Positions 1-8,160 of a stretch of 45,092 nt of DNA are shown here, one piece after another. Made by a program: the position numbers and the translations under genes. Origin of the DNA: JAYOFM01 sp038117225 (lineage in GTDB: Bacteria > Pseudomonadota > Alphaproteobacteria > Rhodospirillales > Casp-alpha2); assembly GCA_038117225.1 (NCBI GenBank), contig JAYOFM010000010.1:1-45092 (forward strand), read 5' to 3'. The number at the start of each line of letters is the position of its first letter. The first letter of the stretch is position 1. Below the pieces are notes generated by a model. The model had not been told where the DNA came from and ran no database searches. It saw only the letters and a program-made list of their open reading frames with translations.

Positions 1-2608
1 GCGACAGCAGATTGCGGAAGAACGGGCTGTCATCAACCAACAGCGCTCGTCGGCCACCGCCTTGCGCTATCTCGCGGCCGCGATTGGCTGAACCGAACCA
101 ATCCTCGAACGCCTGGGTCAGGAAGTGACCGGCGTCGATAACGTCGGTGGCCTTTCCGGCGATGACGGCGCTACCGATGAGGCCGGGGATATCCGCCGCC
201 AGTTCAATATTTAAGCGATCCTCGACGATATCGATGATCTCGTCGACGACCAAGCCCATGGAACGGTTCTGTTCGGTAAAGACGAGCACCGGCTGGCGCC
301 CCTCGCCGCCAAATGTGTGACCGGAGTCAAACGGAATGAGTGGCATCAGTTGACCTCGGTATTGCACCATCGCCTGGCCGTGAGTGTACTCCACATCGGC
401 CAGCTCGATTTCCTCGAGACGAGCGATCAAGGCCAGCGGCACTGCCTTTGGCTGTTTTCCACCAGCATGGAACACCAACAGCGACGTAGTTTCCTGCTCG
501 TTATACCCCACGGCGACTTCCTCGGAGGTTTCTTCCGCATCACTCATCTCGCCGATGGCAGCGACAATGCCATTCGGATCGAGGATCATAATGACGCTGC
601 CATCACCAAGAATGGTGTTGCCGGAATAGGACGGAATATTACGAAGGATAGGCGATACCGGCTTAACGACGATTTCCTCGGTATCGAACACTCGGTCGAC
701 CAGGATGCCGAAAGTATTGGCGCCAACCTGGGTAACGACGATGTACGCCTCCTCGTCTTCGTCCGTACCGATCGTGACGTCTTCGTCCTCGTCCTCGTCG
801 TTTAGTTCCAGCAGGTGTTTCAGCGACACCAACGGAAGCAGGCGGTTTCGCAGACGAAGTACCGGAGAATTAGCGATCTTTTCGATGCGGTGTTCGGAAT
901 TGGATGAGGCACGCACCAGTTCAAGGACACTCAACTGCGGTATGGCGAAGCGTTCTTCGGCACATTCGACGATCAACGCCGACACAATAGCCAGGGTCAG
1001 CGGAATTTTGATGGTGAAGGTGGTGCCGGTTCCCTCGACGGACTTTAACTCAATCGTACCGCCGATTTTTTCAATGTTCGTGCGCACCACATCCATGCCG
1101 ACTCCACGGCCGGACACGTTGGTCACTTTCTCGGCGGTAGAGAACCCAGCCTTGAAGATATACTGCTGAATCTGCTGATCCGACAGCGCCTCCAGCTCGG
1201 CTTCGGTCGCGACGTTATTCTCGATAATCTTGTTGCGAATGCGATCCATGTTAAGGCCGCGGCCATCGTCGGCGATCTTGATGATGATGTGGCCGCCTTC
1301 ATGATAGGCGCTCAGGACGATCTTACCGGTTTCCGGTTTGTTAGCGGCGATGCGGCCAGGCGTGTCCTCGAGTCCATGATCAGCGGAATTGCGCACCATG
1401 TGGGTCAGCGGATCCTTGATCAATTCCAGCACCTGGCGATCAAGTTCCGTTTCCGCCCCCTTCATGATCAGTTCGACCTTCTTGCCCGATTCCACGGACA
1501 GATCGCGGACGATCCGCGGCAGCTTGGCCCAGGCGTTACCGATCGGCTGCATGCGCGTCTTCATCACCCCTTCCTGCAGATCAGAGGTGATGTGGCTGAG
1601 GCGCTGTAGCGGCACCGTGAACTCATGATCGTCCATGCCGCGCACCATCTGCAGCAGGGCATTTCGTGTCAGCACCAGTTCGGATACCAGTGTCATCAAA
1701 TCTTCAAGCACGTCGACGTTGACGCGGATGGATGACTGAGCGACCGAGGGTGCGTTTTCATCCTTTTTCGCAACGGGCTTCTTTTCGTCCTTCGCTGGCG
1801 CCTTCGCGGCCGCCGGGACGGGAACCGCCGCCGGGGCGGCCGGCGGCGCGGGCTCCGCCGCCTGTTCAGCGGCCTGCTCGGCGGCACGCTCGGCCTCCAT
1901 TTCGGCCGCCAACTGCTCTTCCGATGCGGCCTTGATTCCGTCGGCCTGCGCCTCCGCGACCTCCTCCAGCAACTCAGCCGCGACAGGAGCGCCGAATTCG
2001 TTCTGCGATGGTGGCGGTTCGTTGGCGCCAGCTTCCGCCGCCATTTCGGCCTTCATCGCGGCCGCCAGTTCCTCGTCCGAGGCGGCGCGCGCGTCGCTCG
2101 CCTCTGCCTCGGCGACTTCGGCCAGCAATTCGGCCGCCACCGGGGCGCCAAATTCGTTGGCCGACGGCGCCGCGTCCGCGGCCGGGGCTGGCTCAGCGGC
2201 CGGTGCCGGTGCCGCCGCGGCAGCCGGTGCCTGGCCTTCGGCCATGGCGTTGAGTTGTGCCTTCAGCTCGGTATCGTCGCCTTCCGGCTCCTCGCCAGTA
2301 CTTTCCAGTTCCGCCAACAGGTCGCGAATGGTGTCGATACAGCTCAAAATTAGGGTCACCGCCTCCGGCGTCACTTCAAGGACACCGTCGCGGAACTTAC
2401 CGAGTACGTTTTCGCCGGCGTGGGCGACCGACTCAAGGCGCGGCAGGCCAAGGAATCCGCAAGTGCCCTTGATGGTATGCACCAAACGGAAAATGTTGCC
2501 GAGAATTGCCTCGTTCTTCGGGTCTTTTTCGAATTCCACCAATTCAACGTCGATGACCGCCAAGCTTTCGCTTGTTTCGGTAAGGAATTCGCTCAGAAGG
2601 TCGTCCAT
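1..2608 (-). CDS. cheA: Hybrid chemotaxis histidine kinase CheA with CheW-like and receiver domains (3' end beyond window)
   Basis: This is the chemotaxis kinase that phosphorylates its own His and passes phosphate to CheY/CheB-type regulators at the receptor array. About 869 residues are visible. The N-terminal HPt domain has RLVHTIKG with phospho-acceptor His44. An Ala/Pro/Glu-rich linker (about 125-270) contains a 52-residue tandem repeat. Then come the dimerisation domain, the HATPase domain (HMVRNSADHG, DDGRGL, GRGVGMDVV), two consecutive CheW-like domains, and the start of a receiver domain (ALLVDDSPFFRNLL) cut by the window edge. The ATG at 2608 is preceded by GGGAG at good spacing. 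chpT lies 172 bp upstream on the same strand. CheA proteins ending in CheW-CheW-REC are common in alphaproteobacteria. The identification is firm; the C-terminal extent is not visible. Confidence 0.95.
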   Translation of the reverse strand, partial: MDDLLSEFLTETSESLAVIDVELVEFEKDPKNEAILGNIFRLVHTIKGTCGFLGLPRLESVAHAGENVLGKFRDGVLEVTPEAVTLILSCIDTIRDLLAELESTGEEPEGDDTELKAQLNAMAEGQAPAAAAAPAPAAEPAPAADAAPSANEFGAPVAAELLAEVAEAEASDARAASDEELAAAMKAEMAAEAGANEPPPSQNEFGAPVAAELLEEVAEAQADGIKAASEEQLAAEMEAERAAEQAAEQAAEPAPPAAPAAVPVPAAAKAPAKDEKKPVAKKDENAPSVAQSSIRVNVDVLEDLMTLVSELVLTRNALLQMVRGMDDHEFTVPLQRLSHITSDLQEGVMKTRMQPIGNAWAKLPRIVRDLSVESGKKVELIMKGAETELDRQVLELIKDPLTHMVRNSADHGLEDTPGRIAANKPETGKIVLSAYHEGGHIIIKIADDGRGLNMDRIRNKIIENNVATEAELEALSDQQIQQYIFKAGFSTAEKVTNVSGRGVGMDVVRTNIEKIGGTIELKSVEGTGTTFTIKIPLTLAIVSALIVECAEERFAIPQLSVLELVRASSNSEHRIEKIANSPVLRLRNRLLPLVSLKHLLELNDEDEDEDVTIGTDEDEEAYIVVTQVGANTFGILVDRVFDTEEIVVKPVSPILRNIPSYSGNTILGDGSVIMILDPNGIVAAIGEMSDAEETSEEVAVGYNEQETTSLLVFHAGGKQPKAVPLALIARLEEIELADVEYTHGQAMVQYRGQLMPLIPFDSGHTFGGEGRQPVLVFTEQNRSMGLVVDEIIDIVEDRLNIELAADIPGLIGSAVIAGKATDVIDAGHFLTQAFEDWFGSANRGREIAQGGGRRALLVDDSPFFRNLLS
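1950..2160 (-). repeat. Tandem 52-codon duplication in the CheA linker
   Basis: Two copies of a segment built on NEFGAPVAAELL(A/E)EVAEA, each followed by an acidic/alanine-rich helix, lie 156 bp apart (aattcg at 1995 and at 2151). The period is a whole number of codons, so the frame is kept. The copies are close but not identical at DNA level, which suggests a fairly old internal duplication. The repeat sits between the HPt domain and the kinase core, where other CheA proteins have a flexible P2 or linker region. Confidence 0.8.
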
Positions 2609-2780
2609 GGGTCTCTCCCAACATTCGGGCCTGCGTGTTGCCGCTCCGGCGAGCAGAAGCGCTTTCCGGATTACGCTATGGAATTACCACAAGAATCATC
2701 TGTCCGGGTATACGTGAATACCATGATACGGGTCCAGGGCAGCCGCACAACGCCAGTCGTGACTTTCGCATCATACCAAT

Positions 2781-3422
2781 TTATTCAACTGCCAGGATCA
2801 CCGCGAGGCGCACCTCGCCCGCTGCGGCATCCGTTTCTGCCTCCAAAGTACCGCCTAAGCCGTTCGCGAGGCGCTGCGCGATGTGTGCATGCACCGTGCG
2901 CGCCGTCAGCGCGCCGACCGGCGTGTCCGGACGCATCGCCTCAATGACATCATCGCGTAACGCGGCGCCAGTGCCGGTCGCGGTCAGCGCGAGACCGAGG
3001 CCATCGTCCAATGCCGCCACCACGACGACCAGTTCACCTCCACGCGGTAGGCTTTCGGCGCCGATAAGGACCATGCCCAGCAACAGTTTGGCGGCGGCCG
3101 GTGGCAGTGGCGCCGGGTTCGCCGTTTCCGGCCAGGCCAGCGAAACCTTGCCGCCATCGAGATAGCCCTCCGCCAGACGGCGTGCCTCGATGGCGCCGGT
3201 GGCGGCACCAGTGCCCCAGCCGAGACCAAAGGCGGCTCGAAAGAAGGCTAATCGACGACCGGCCTCGTCGGCGCTGCGCCTGCTCAGGGCGGCCGCGTCA
3301 GCGGCATTCGCGGGGTCGTCCTCCATCAATTCCAGACCGGCGTTGATGGCGCCCACCGAGCCCACCAGATCGTGGCACAGGCGCGAACACATCAATTGCC
3401 CCAGCCGAATGTCGTCATGCAT
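2781..3422 (-). CDS. chpT: ChpT-like histidine phosphotransferase
   Basis: ChpT relays phosphate from the hybrid kinase CckA to CtrA and CpdR in alphaproteobacteria. This 213-residue protein has the family signature near its start, SRLCHDLVGSVGAINAGLELM, with presumed phospho-acceptor His17 followed by Asp. A degenerate ATPase-like C-terminal domain follows, ending in GGTLEAETDAAAGEVRLAVIL. The ATG at 3422 is chosen because a GGGTGGGG purine run lies about 8 bases upstream; an in-frame ATG at 3446 would add eight residues but has poor spacing. It reads toward cheA, so the two may be cotranscribed. The family call is strong. That it acts in the CtrA pathway here is inferred from family knowledge only. 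Confidence 0.88.
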   Translation of the reverse strand: MHDDIRLGQLMCSRLCHDLVGSVGAINAGLELMEDDPANAADAAALSRRSADEAGRRLAFFRAAFGLGWGTGAATGAIEARRLAEGYLDGGKVSLAWPETANPAPLPPAAAKLLLGMVLIGAESLPRGGELVVVVAALDDGLGLALTATGTGAALRDDVIEAMRPDTPVGALTARTVHAHIAQRLANGLGGTLEAETDAAAGEVRLAVILAVE

Positions 3423-3595
3423 CGCGGATTCCCCACCCTTCGTCATTTACCCATACTGGCATATTCCCATACCGGGTTGCCACATGCGCCAAACGTCGCT
3501 TTCACCATAGACGAAGACACGGTTAAGATAGCCGGCGTCAAGGGATTTACGAAGGCCATCAAGTAAAGAGAGACGACTTTAATAACTAATGATTC

Positions 3596-3609
3596 TGTGG
3601 CATACCACA
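3596..3609. promoter_or_regulatory. Inverted repeat TGTGG-CATA-CCACA in the formate dehydrogenase leader
   Basis: Perfect five-base arms flank a four-base centre. The core TGGCATACCA differs at one base from TGGTATACCA in the perfect palindrome at 32564-32579, and it is related to CTGGTA-GTA-TACCAG at 18242-18256. It lies about 105 bp before the fdsB start, in a 290-bp gap from chpT. No convincing sigma-70 promoter is obvious beside it. It is proposed as an operator or a hairpin; function is inferred. Confidence 0.45.
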
Positions 3610-3668
3610 TGCCAACGCGTGATCCAAATCATCGCCTTGACCCGGCGCATTGGGCCAACTAGGCAAGA

Positions 3669-3704
3669 CCCGGAGGGGCGGAAAGTCCGGGCTCCGAGGA
3701 GAGG
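3669..3704 (+). promoter_or_regulatory. Leader hairpin directly before the fdsB ribosome binding site
   Basis: CCCGGA (3669-3674) pairs perfectly with TCCGGG (3686-3691) across an 11-base loop. The stem is followed at once by the purine-rich ribosome-binding stretch gaggagagg (3696-3704). The placement would let the structure influence translation of fdsB. The 16 bases 3680-3695 also resemble a conserved 5' segment of RNase P RNA, but there is no room for that RNA here. Only the pairing is seen; a regulatory role is a guess. Confidence 0.35.
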
Positions 3705-3714
3705 AATTTCACCA

Positions 3715-5385
3715 ATGTCATCTTCGTCCGCCGCCCGCAAAGGGCATCGGCGCCCATCGCCATATTTCCCGAAAGGCCGCCAACTCGACGATCAGGCCCG
3801 TGGCGAGGTCCGCGCACTGCTTGGCGAGCGGCCGCGCGACCGTGATCTGCTGATTGAACATCTCCATCTGCTGCAGGACGAATACGGCCATCTTTCAGCA
3901 GGCCATCTGGCGGCGCTAGCGGATGAAATGAAGCTGGCCATGACCGAAGTCTACGAGGTCGCAACCTTCTATCACCACTTCGATATCGTAAAGGAAGGCG
4001 AGGACGCGCCACCGGCGCTGACCGTCCGCGTCTGCGATGGCATTACGTGCGAAATGAAGGGCGCCAAGGCTTTGCTCGAAAAGCTGCCGGGCATTTTGGG
4101 CTCGGACGTCCGCGTCATGCACGCGCCCTGCGTTGGCGCCTGCGACAAGGCCCCAGTCGCGGTGGTCAAACAACATCAGATTTTCGAGGCAACGACCGAC
4201 ACCGTCGCCGCCGCCGTCACCGGCGGCGCCACTGCGCAGCCGGTGCCCGATTATCAGGACCTGGACGCCTATCAGGCGGACGGCGGGTATACCGTGCTGG
4301 CCGAATGTCTGGCCGGCGCCCGATCACGCGAGGACGTCAAGGGCGCGGTCGAGCAATCCGGCCTCAAGGGCCTGGGCGGCGCGGGTTTTCCAACCGCGAA
4401 GAAGTGGAGCTTTCTCGATGGCACGCCAAAGCCCCGCCTGGTCGCCATCAACGCCGACGAGGGCGAACCCGGCACTTTCAAGGACCGCTTTTGCTTCGAA
4501 ACCGAACCACACCGAGTCATCGAAGGCGCGCTGATCGCGGCCTGGGCCGTCGACGCGGCGGCCGCGTATATTTACCTACGCGATGAATATCCGGCGAGCC
4601 GGGAAATTCTGCTGACCGAAATTGCCAAAGTCGAGGCCGCTGGCCTCAACGGCGAGATCGAACTGCACCTACGGCGCGGCGCCGGCGCCTATATCTGCGG
4701 CGAGGAGTCGGGCATGCTGGAAAGCATTGAGGGCAACCGCGGCCTGCCGCGAAATCGACCCCCATTTCCCGCACAAGCCGGCTTGTGGGGTCGTCCGACG
4801 CTGATCAACAACGTGGAAACCATGTATTGGGTGCCGAAGATCGTCTCCGAGGGCGGAGATTGGTACGAAGGCCAGGGCCGTCCCCACTTCTTCTCGGTGT
4901 CCGGCCGGGTTAAGCAGCCCGGCGTCAAGCTGGCCCCCGCTGGCGTCACCGTGCGCCAGTTGATCGACGACTATTGCGGCGGCATGGAAGACGGCCACGA
5001 CTTTACCGCCTATCTGCCCGGTGGAGCCTCCGGCGGCGTATTGCCGGCGAAACACGACGATCTGCCATTGGATTTCGGCACGTTGACCGATTTCGGCTGC
5101 TTTATCGGCTCGTCGGCGGTGGTCATCTTCTCGCAGAATGACAACATCAAGGACATCTGCCGCAATTTGATCCGCTTCTTCGAGGACGAAAGCTGCGGCC
5201 AATGCACGCCGTGCCGCGTCGGATGCGAAAAAATGTCGGCGCTGATGCAGGGCGATAGCTGGGACGAACCGCTGATGAAGGAGTTAAGTCAGGCGATGAT
5301 GGACGCGTCCATCTGCGGCCTCGGCCAAGCGGCGCCAAACCCCGTTTTAAGTGCCTTTCGATTCTTCGCGGAGGACGTTAAATGA
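3715..5385 (+). CDS. fdsB: NAD-dependent formate dehydrogenase, fused FdsG-FdsB type beta subunit
   Basis: This diaphorase subunit takes electrons from the formate-oxidising subunit and reduces NAD+ in the cytoplasm. It is 556 residues long. The first ~160 residues are a NuoE-like thioredoxin-fold domain with [2Fe-2S] ligands Cys107, Cys112, Cys139 and Cys143. The rest is NuoF-like, with GLGGAGFPTAKKW, the flavin/NAD segment GAGAYICGEESG and a [4Fe-4S] site (SCGQCTPC at 494-500 plus Cys534). The ATG at 3715 is chosen because gaggagagg precedes it; an upstream in-frame ATG at 3589 would add 42 unrelated residues. Its stop overlaps the next start (ATGA), showing coupling to the alpha subunit. 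The G+B fusion matches two-subunit enzymes such as Methylorubrum FDH1 rather than the separate FdsG and FdsB of Rhodobacter. Confidence 0.93.
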   Translation: MSSSSAARKGHRRPSPYFPKGRQLDDQARGEVRALLGERPRDRDLLIEHLHLLQDEYGHLSAGHLAALADEMKLAMTEVYEVATFYHHFDIVKEGEDAPPALTVRVCDGITCEMKGAKALLEKLPGILGSDVRVMHAPCVGACDKAPVAVVKQHQIFEATTDTVAAAVTGGATAQPVPDYQDLDAYQADGGYTVLAECLAGARSREDVKGAVEQSGLKGLGGAGFPTAKKWSFLDGTPKPRLVAINADEGEPGTFKDRFCFETEPHRVIEGALIAAWAVDAAAAYIYLRDEYPASREILLTEIAKVEAAGLNGEIELHLRRGAGAYICGEESGMLESIEGNRGLPRNRPPFPAQAGLWGRPTLINNVETMYWVPKIVSEGGDWYEGQGRPHFFSVSGRVKQPGVKLAPAGVTVRQLIDDYCGGMEDGHDFTAYLPGGASGGVLPAKHDDLPLDFGTLTDFGCFIGSSAVVIFSQNDNIKDICRNLIRFFEDESCGQCTPCRVGCEKMSALMQGDSWDEPLMKELSQAMMDASICGLGQAAPNPVLSAFRFFAEDVK

Positions 5386-8153
5386 GCGATCCGGTCAGCT
5401 TCATCCTCGACGGCGAGGAAGTTACGGCGGCCCCCGGCGAAACCATCTGGCAGATCGCCAAGGGGCGCGGCAACACGATCCCCCATCTTTGCCATCGCGA
5501 CGCCCCCGGGTACCGGCCCGACGCCAACTGCCGCGCCTGCATGGTCGAGATCAAAGGCGAGCGCGTGCTGGCACCGTCATGCCGCCGCACGCCGACGCCG
5601 GGCATGGAAGTCATCACCAACAACGAACGCGCCAAGACGGCGCGCAGGATGGTCTTGGAACTGTTGCTGGCCGACCAGCCCGAAAAAGCCAAGGCGCACG
5701 ATCCGCATTCGCTGCTTTGGCATTGGGTCGACGACGCCGGACTCGGCGGTAGCCGTTTCCCGGCCCGCGCCGTGCCCGAACCCGACCGCAGCCACCCCGC
5801 CATGGCGGTCAATCTTGATGCCTGTATTCACTGCAATCTGTGCGTCCGCGCCTGTCGCGAAGTCCAGGTCAACGACGTCATCGGCATGGCCCACCGGGGC
5901 GCCCATTCATCCATCGTCTTCGACATGGCCGATCCCATGGGCGACAGCACCTGCGTCGCCTGCGGCGAATGCGTGCAGGCCTGCCCAACCGGCGCGCTGA
6001 TGCCGGCGACCCTGGTCGACGACGATCAAGTGTTCACCGGAAAGGCAGACAAGCAGACCAACAGCCTGTGCCCGTTTTGCGGTGTTGGGTGCCAGGTCAC
6101 CTTCCACGTCAAGGACAACCGCATCGAATATGCCGAAGGTCGCGACGGTCCGGCCAACCAGAACCGGTTGTGCGTCAAGGGCCGCTTCGGTTTCGATTAC
6201 GCGCACAGCCCGGAACGCCTGACGGTGCCGCTGATCCGCAAGGAGGGCGTGCCCAAGCACGGTCATGACACGGTCGATCCCCGCGACCCGTCGAGCCATT
6301 TCCGCGAAGCGACATGGGAAGAGGCACTCGATGTCGCCGCCAGCGGCCTGAAAGCCATTCGCGACCGCGAAGGCGGAAAAGGGCTTGCCGGATTCGGTTC
6401 GGCCAAGGGCTCCAACGAAGAGGCCTATCTGGTTCAAAAACTGGTGCGCCAGGGCTTTGGCACCAACAACGTGGATCACTGCACGCGGCTCTGCCATGCC
6501 AGCTCCGTCGCGGCGCTGATGGAAGGCGTCAATTCCGGCGCCGTGACGGCGCCGTTCACGGCCGCCAATGATGCCGATTGCATCATCGTCATCGGCGCGC
6601 GGCCGACGGAAAACCACCCCGTCGCCGCAACCTATCTGAAGAACGCCGCCAAGCGCGGCGCGACGCTCTACGTCATCGACCCGCGCCAGCAGGGCCTGAC
6701 CCGTCACGCCACGTTGCATCTGCAGTTCAACCCAGGCCGCGACGTGGCGCTGCTGAACGCCATGCTGCATACCATCATCGAGGAGGGCCTGACCGACACG
6801 CAGTTCATTCAGGCCTATGCCGAAGGCTTCGACGCGCTGAAGGACCGCATCAAGGACTTCTCGCCGGAGAAAATGGCCGAGGTCTGCGGCATCGACGCCA
6901 ACACCATCCGCACGGTGGCGCGCCGCTATGCCACGGCCGAACGCTCCATCATTTTCTGGGGCATGGGTATTTCCCAGCACGTGCACGGCACCGACAACGC
7001 GCGCTGCCTGATCGCGCTGGCCACGGTAACCGGCCAGGTCGGCCGCCCGGGCACCGGACTGCATCCCCTACGTGGCCAAAACAACGTTCAGGGCGCGTCG
7101 GACGCCGGACTTATCCCGATGGTGTTTCCCGACTACAAATCGGTCATGACCGATGATATTCGCGGCATCTACGAGGAACTCTGGGGCACCAAACTGGACG
7201 ACAAGCCGGGCCTCACCGTGGTCGAGATCATGGGCGCCGTGCATGACGACATCATCAAGGGCATGTACATCATGGGCGAAAACCCGGCCATGTCCGACCC
7301 GGACGTGCAGCACGCCCGCGACGGTCTGGCCAAGCTGGAGCATCTGGTGGTGCAGGACATCTTCCTGACCGAGACCTGCGTCCACGCGGATGTCATTCTG
7401 CCGGCCTCGGCCTTCCCGGAGAAAGCCGGCACGTTCTCCAACACCAACCGGCAGGTGCAGATGGCGCGCAAGGTCATCGACATGCCCGGCGACGCGCGCC
7501 AGGACTGGTGGATCATCCAGGAAATCGCTAATCGAATCGGTCTCACGTGGACCTATACCGGCCCCGCCGACGTGTTCGCCGAGATGAAGAAGACCATGCA
7601 TTCCCTCGACAACATCACCTGGGAGCGTCTGGAGCGCGAGGATGCGGTGACCTATCCCTGCGATGCGCCCGATCAGCCCGGCAACGACATCATCTTCACG
7701 AACGGTTTCCCGACCGCATCGGGCCGCGCCAAGCTGGTACCGACCGACCTGGTGCCGCCTGACGAACTTCCCGACGCCGAGTATCCGCTGGTGCTGACCA
7801 CCGGGCGCATGCTGGAACACTGGCACACCGGCGCCATGACCCGGCGGGCGTCGAACCTGTCCGCCCTGGCACCGGAACCGGTTGCCAGCCTCAATCCCTA
7901 TCAACTGGGCGAAATGGGCCTCGCCGCTGGTGATACGATTACGGTCTCGACCCGGCGCGGCACCCTTAACATCAAGGCCAAGGCCGACCGCGATGTCCCC
8001 GACGGCATGGTGTTCATCCCGTTCTGTTTCCACGAGGCAGCGGCCAATCTGTTGACCAATCCGCAGCTGGACCCGACTGGCAAGATCCCCGAGTTCAAAT
8101 TCTGCGCCGCCAAGGTCGAAGCCGCCAAGGCACCGGCGGAAGCGGCGGAGTAG
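5382..8153 (+). CDS. fdsA: NAD-dependent formate dehydrogenase alpha subunit (Mo/W-bis-MGD)
   Basis: This is the catalytic subunit that oxidises formate to CO2. It has 923 residues. The N-terminus is a [2Fe-2S] ferredoxin domain (CHRDAPGYRPDANCRAC...SC). Two [4Fe-4S] motifs follow (CIHCNLCVRAC and CVACGECVQACP). The molybdopterin domain opens with CPFCGVGC...CVKGR. The metal ligand is a cysteine: DHCTRLCHAS places Cys371 before His372, in the position of selenocysteine in E. coli FdhF. The C-terminal MGD-binding domain contains the tract around VLTTGRMLEHWHTGAMTRR. It is coupled to fdsB by a 4-base overlap. No FdsD-like delta gene follows; the next gene begins 8 bp downstream and is unrelated. 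Whether the metal is Mo or W cannot be read from sequence. Confidence 0.95.
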   Translation: MSDPVSFILDGEEVTAAPGETIWQIAKGRGNTIPHLCHRDAPGYRPDANCRACMVEIKGERVLAPSCRRTPTPGMEVITNNERAKTARRMVLELLLADQPEKAKAHDPHSLLWHWVDDAGLGGSRFPARAVPEPDRSHPAMAVNLDACIHCNLCVRACREVQVNDVIGMAHRGAHSSIVFDMADPMGDSTCVACGECVQACPTGALMPATLVDDDQVFTGKADKQTNSLCPFCGVGCQVTFHVKDNRIEYAEGRDGPANQNRLCVKGRFGFDYAHSPERLTVPLIRKEGVPKHGHDTVDPRDPSSHFREATWEEALDVAASGLKAIRDREGGKGLAGFGSAKGSNEEAYLVQKLVRQGFGTNNVDHCTRLCHASSVAALMEGVNSGAVTAPFTAANDADCIIVIGARPTENHPVAATYLKNAAKRGATLYVIDPRQQGLTRHATLHLQFNPGRDVALLNAMLHTIIEEGLTDTQFIQAYAEGFDALKDRIKDFSPEKMAEVCGIDANTIRTVARRYATAERSIIFWGMGISQHVHGTDNARCLIALATVTGQVGRPGTGLHPLRGQNNVQGASDAGLIPMVFPDYKSVMTDDIRGIYEELWGTKLDDKPGLTVVEIMGAVHDDIIKGMYIMGENPAMSDPDVQHARDGLAKLEHLVVQDIFLTETCVHADVILPASAFPEKAGTFSNTNRQVQMARKVIDMPGDARQDWWIIQEIANRIGLTWTYTGPADVFAEMKKTMHSLDNITWERLEREDAVTYPCDAPDQPGNDIIFTNGFPTASGRAKLVPTDLVPPDELPDAEYPLVLTTGRMLEHWHTGAMTRRASNLSALAPEPVASLNPYQLGEMGLAAGDTITVSTRRGTLNIKAKADRDVPDGMVFIPFCFHEAAANLLTNPQLDPTGKIPEFKFCAAKVEAAKAPAEAAE

Positions 8154-8160
8154 ATCCGCC

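Noticed and set aside
1932..2717. Ala/Ser-rich plus-strand frame of 261 codons
   Set aside because: It is the antisense of the CheA linker; low complexity mirrors the Ala/Pro/Glu-rich linker.
2708..2723. GGTAT...ATACC repeat upstream of cheA as a fourth regulon site
   Set aside because: The arms are shorter, the 7-base spacing differs, and TGG/CCA ends are lacking.
3680..3695. 16 bases resembling the conserved 5' segment of RNase P RNA (ggaaagtccgggctcc)
   Set aside because: The fdsB coding region begins 20 bases later, so the remaining ~300 bases of that RNA are absent; chance or a short hairpin is more likely.
3589..3714. N-terminal extension of fdsB from an upstream ATG
   Set aside because: The 42 residues have no family match and the internal ATG at 3715 has the good ribosome binding site.
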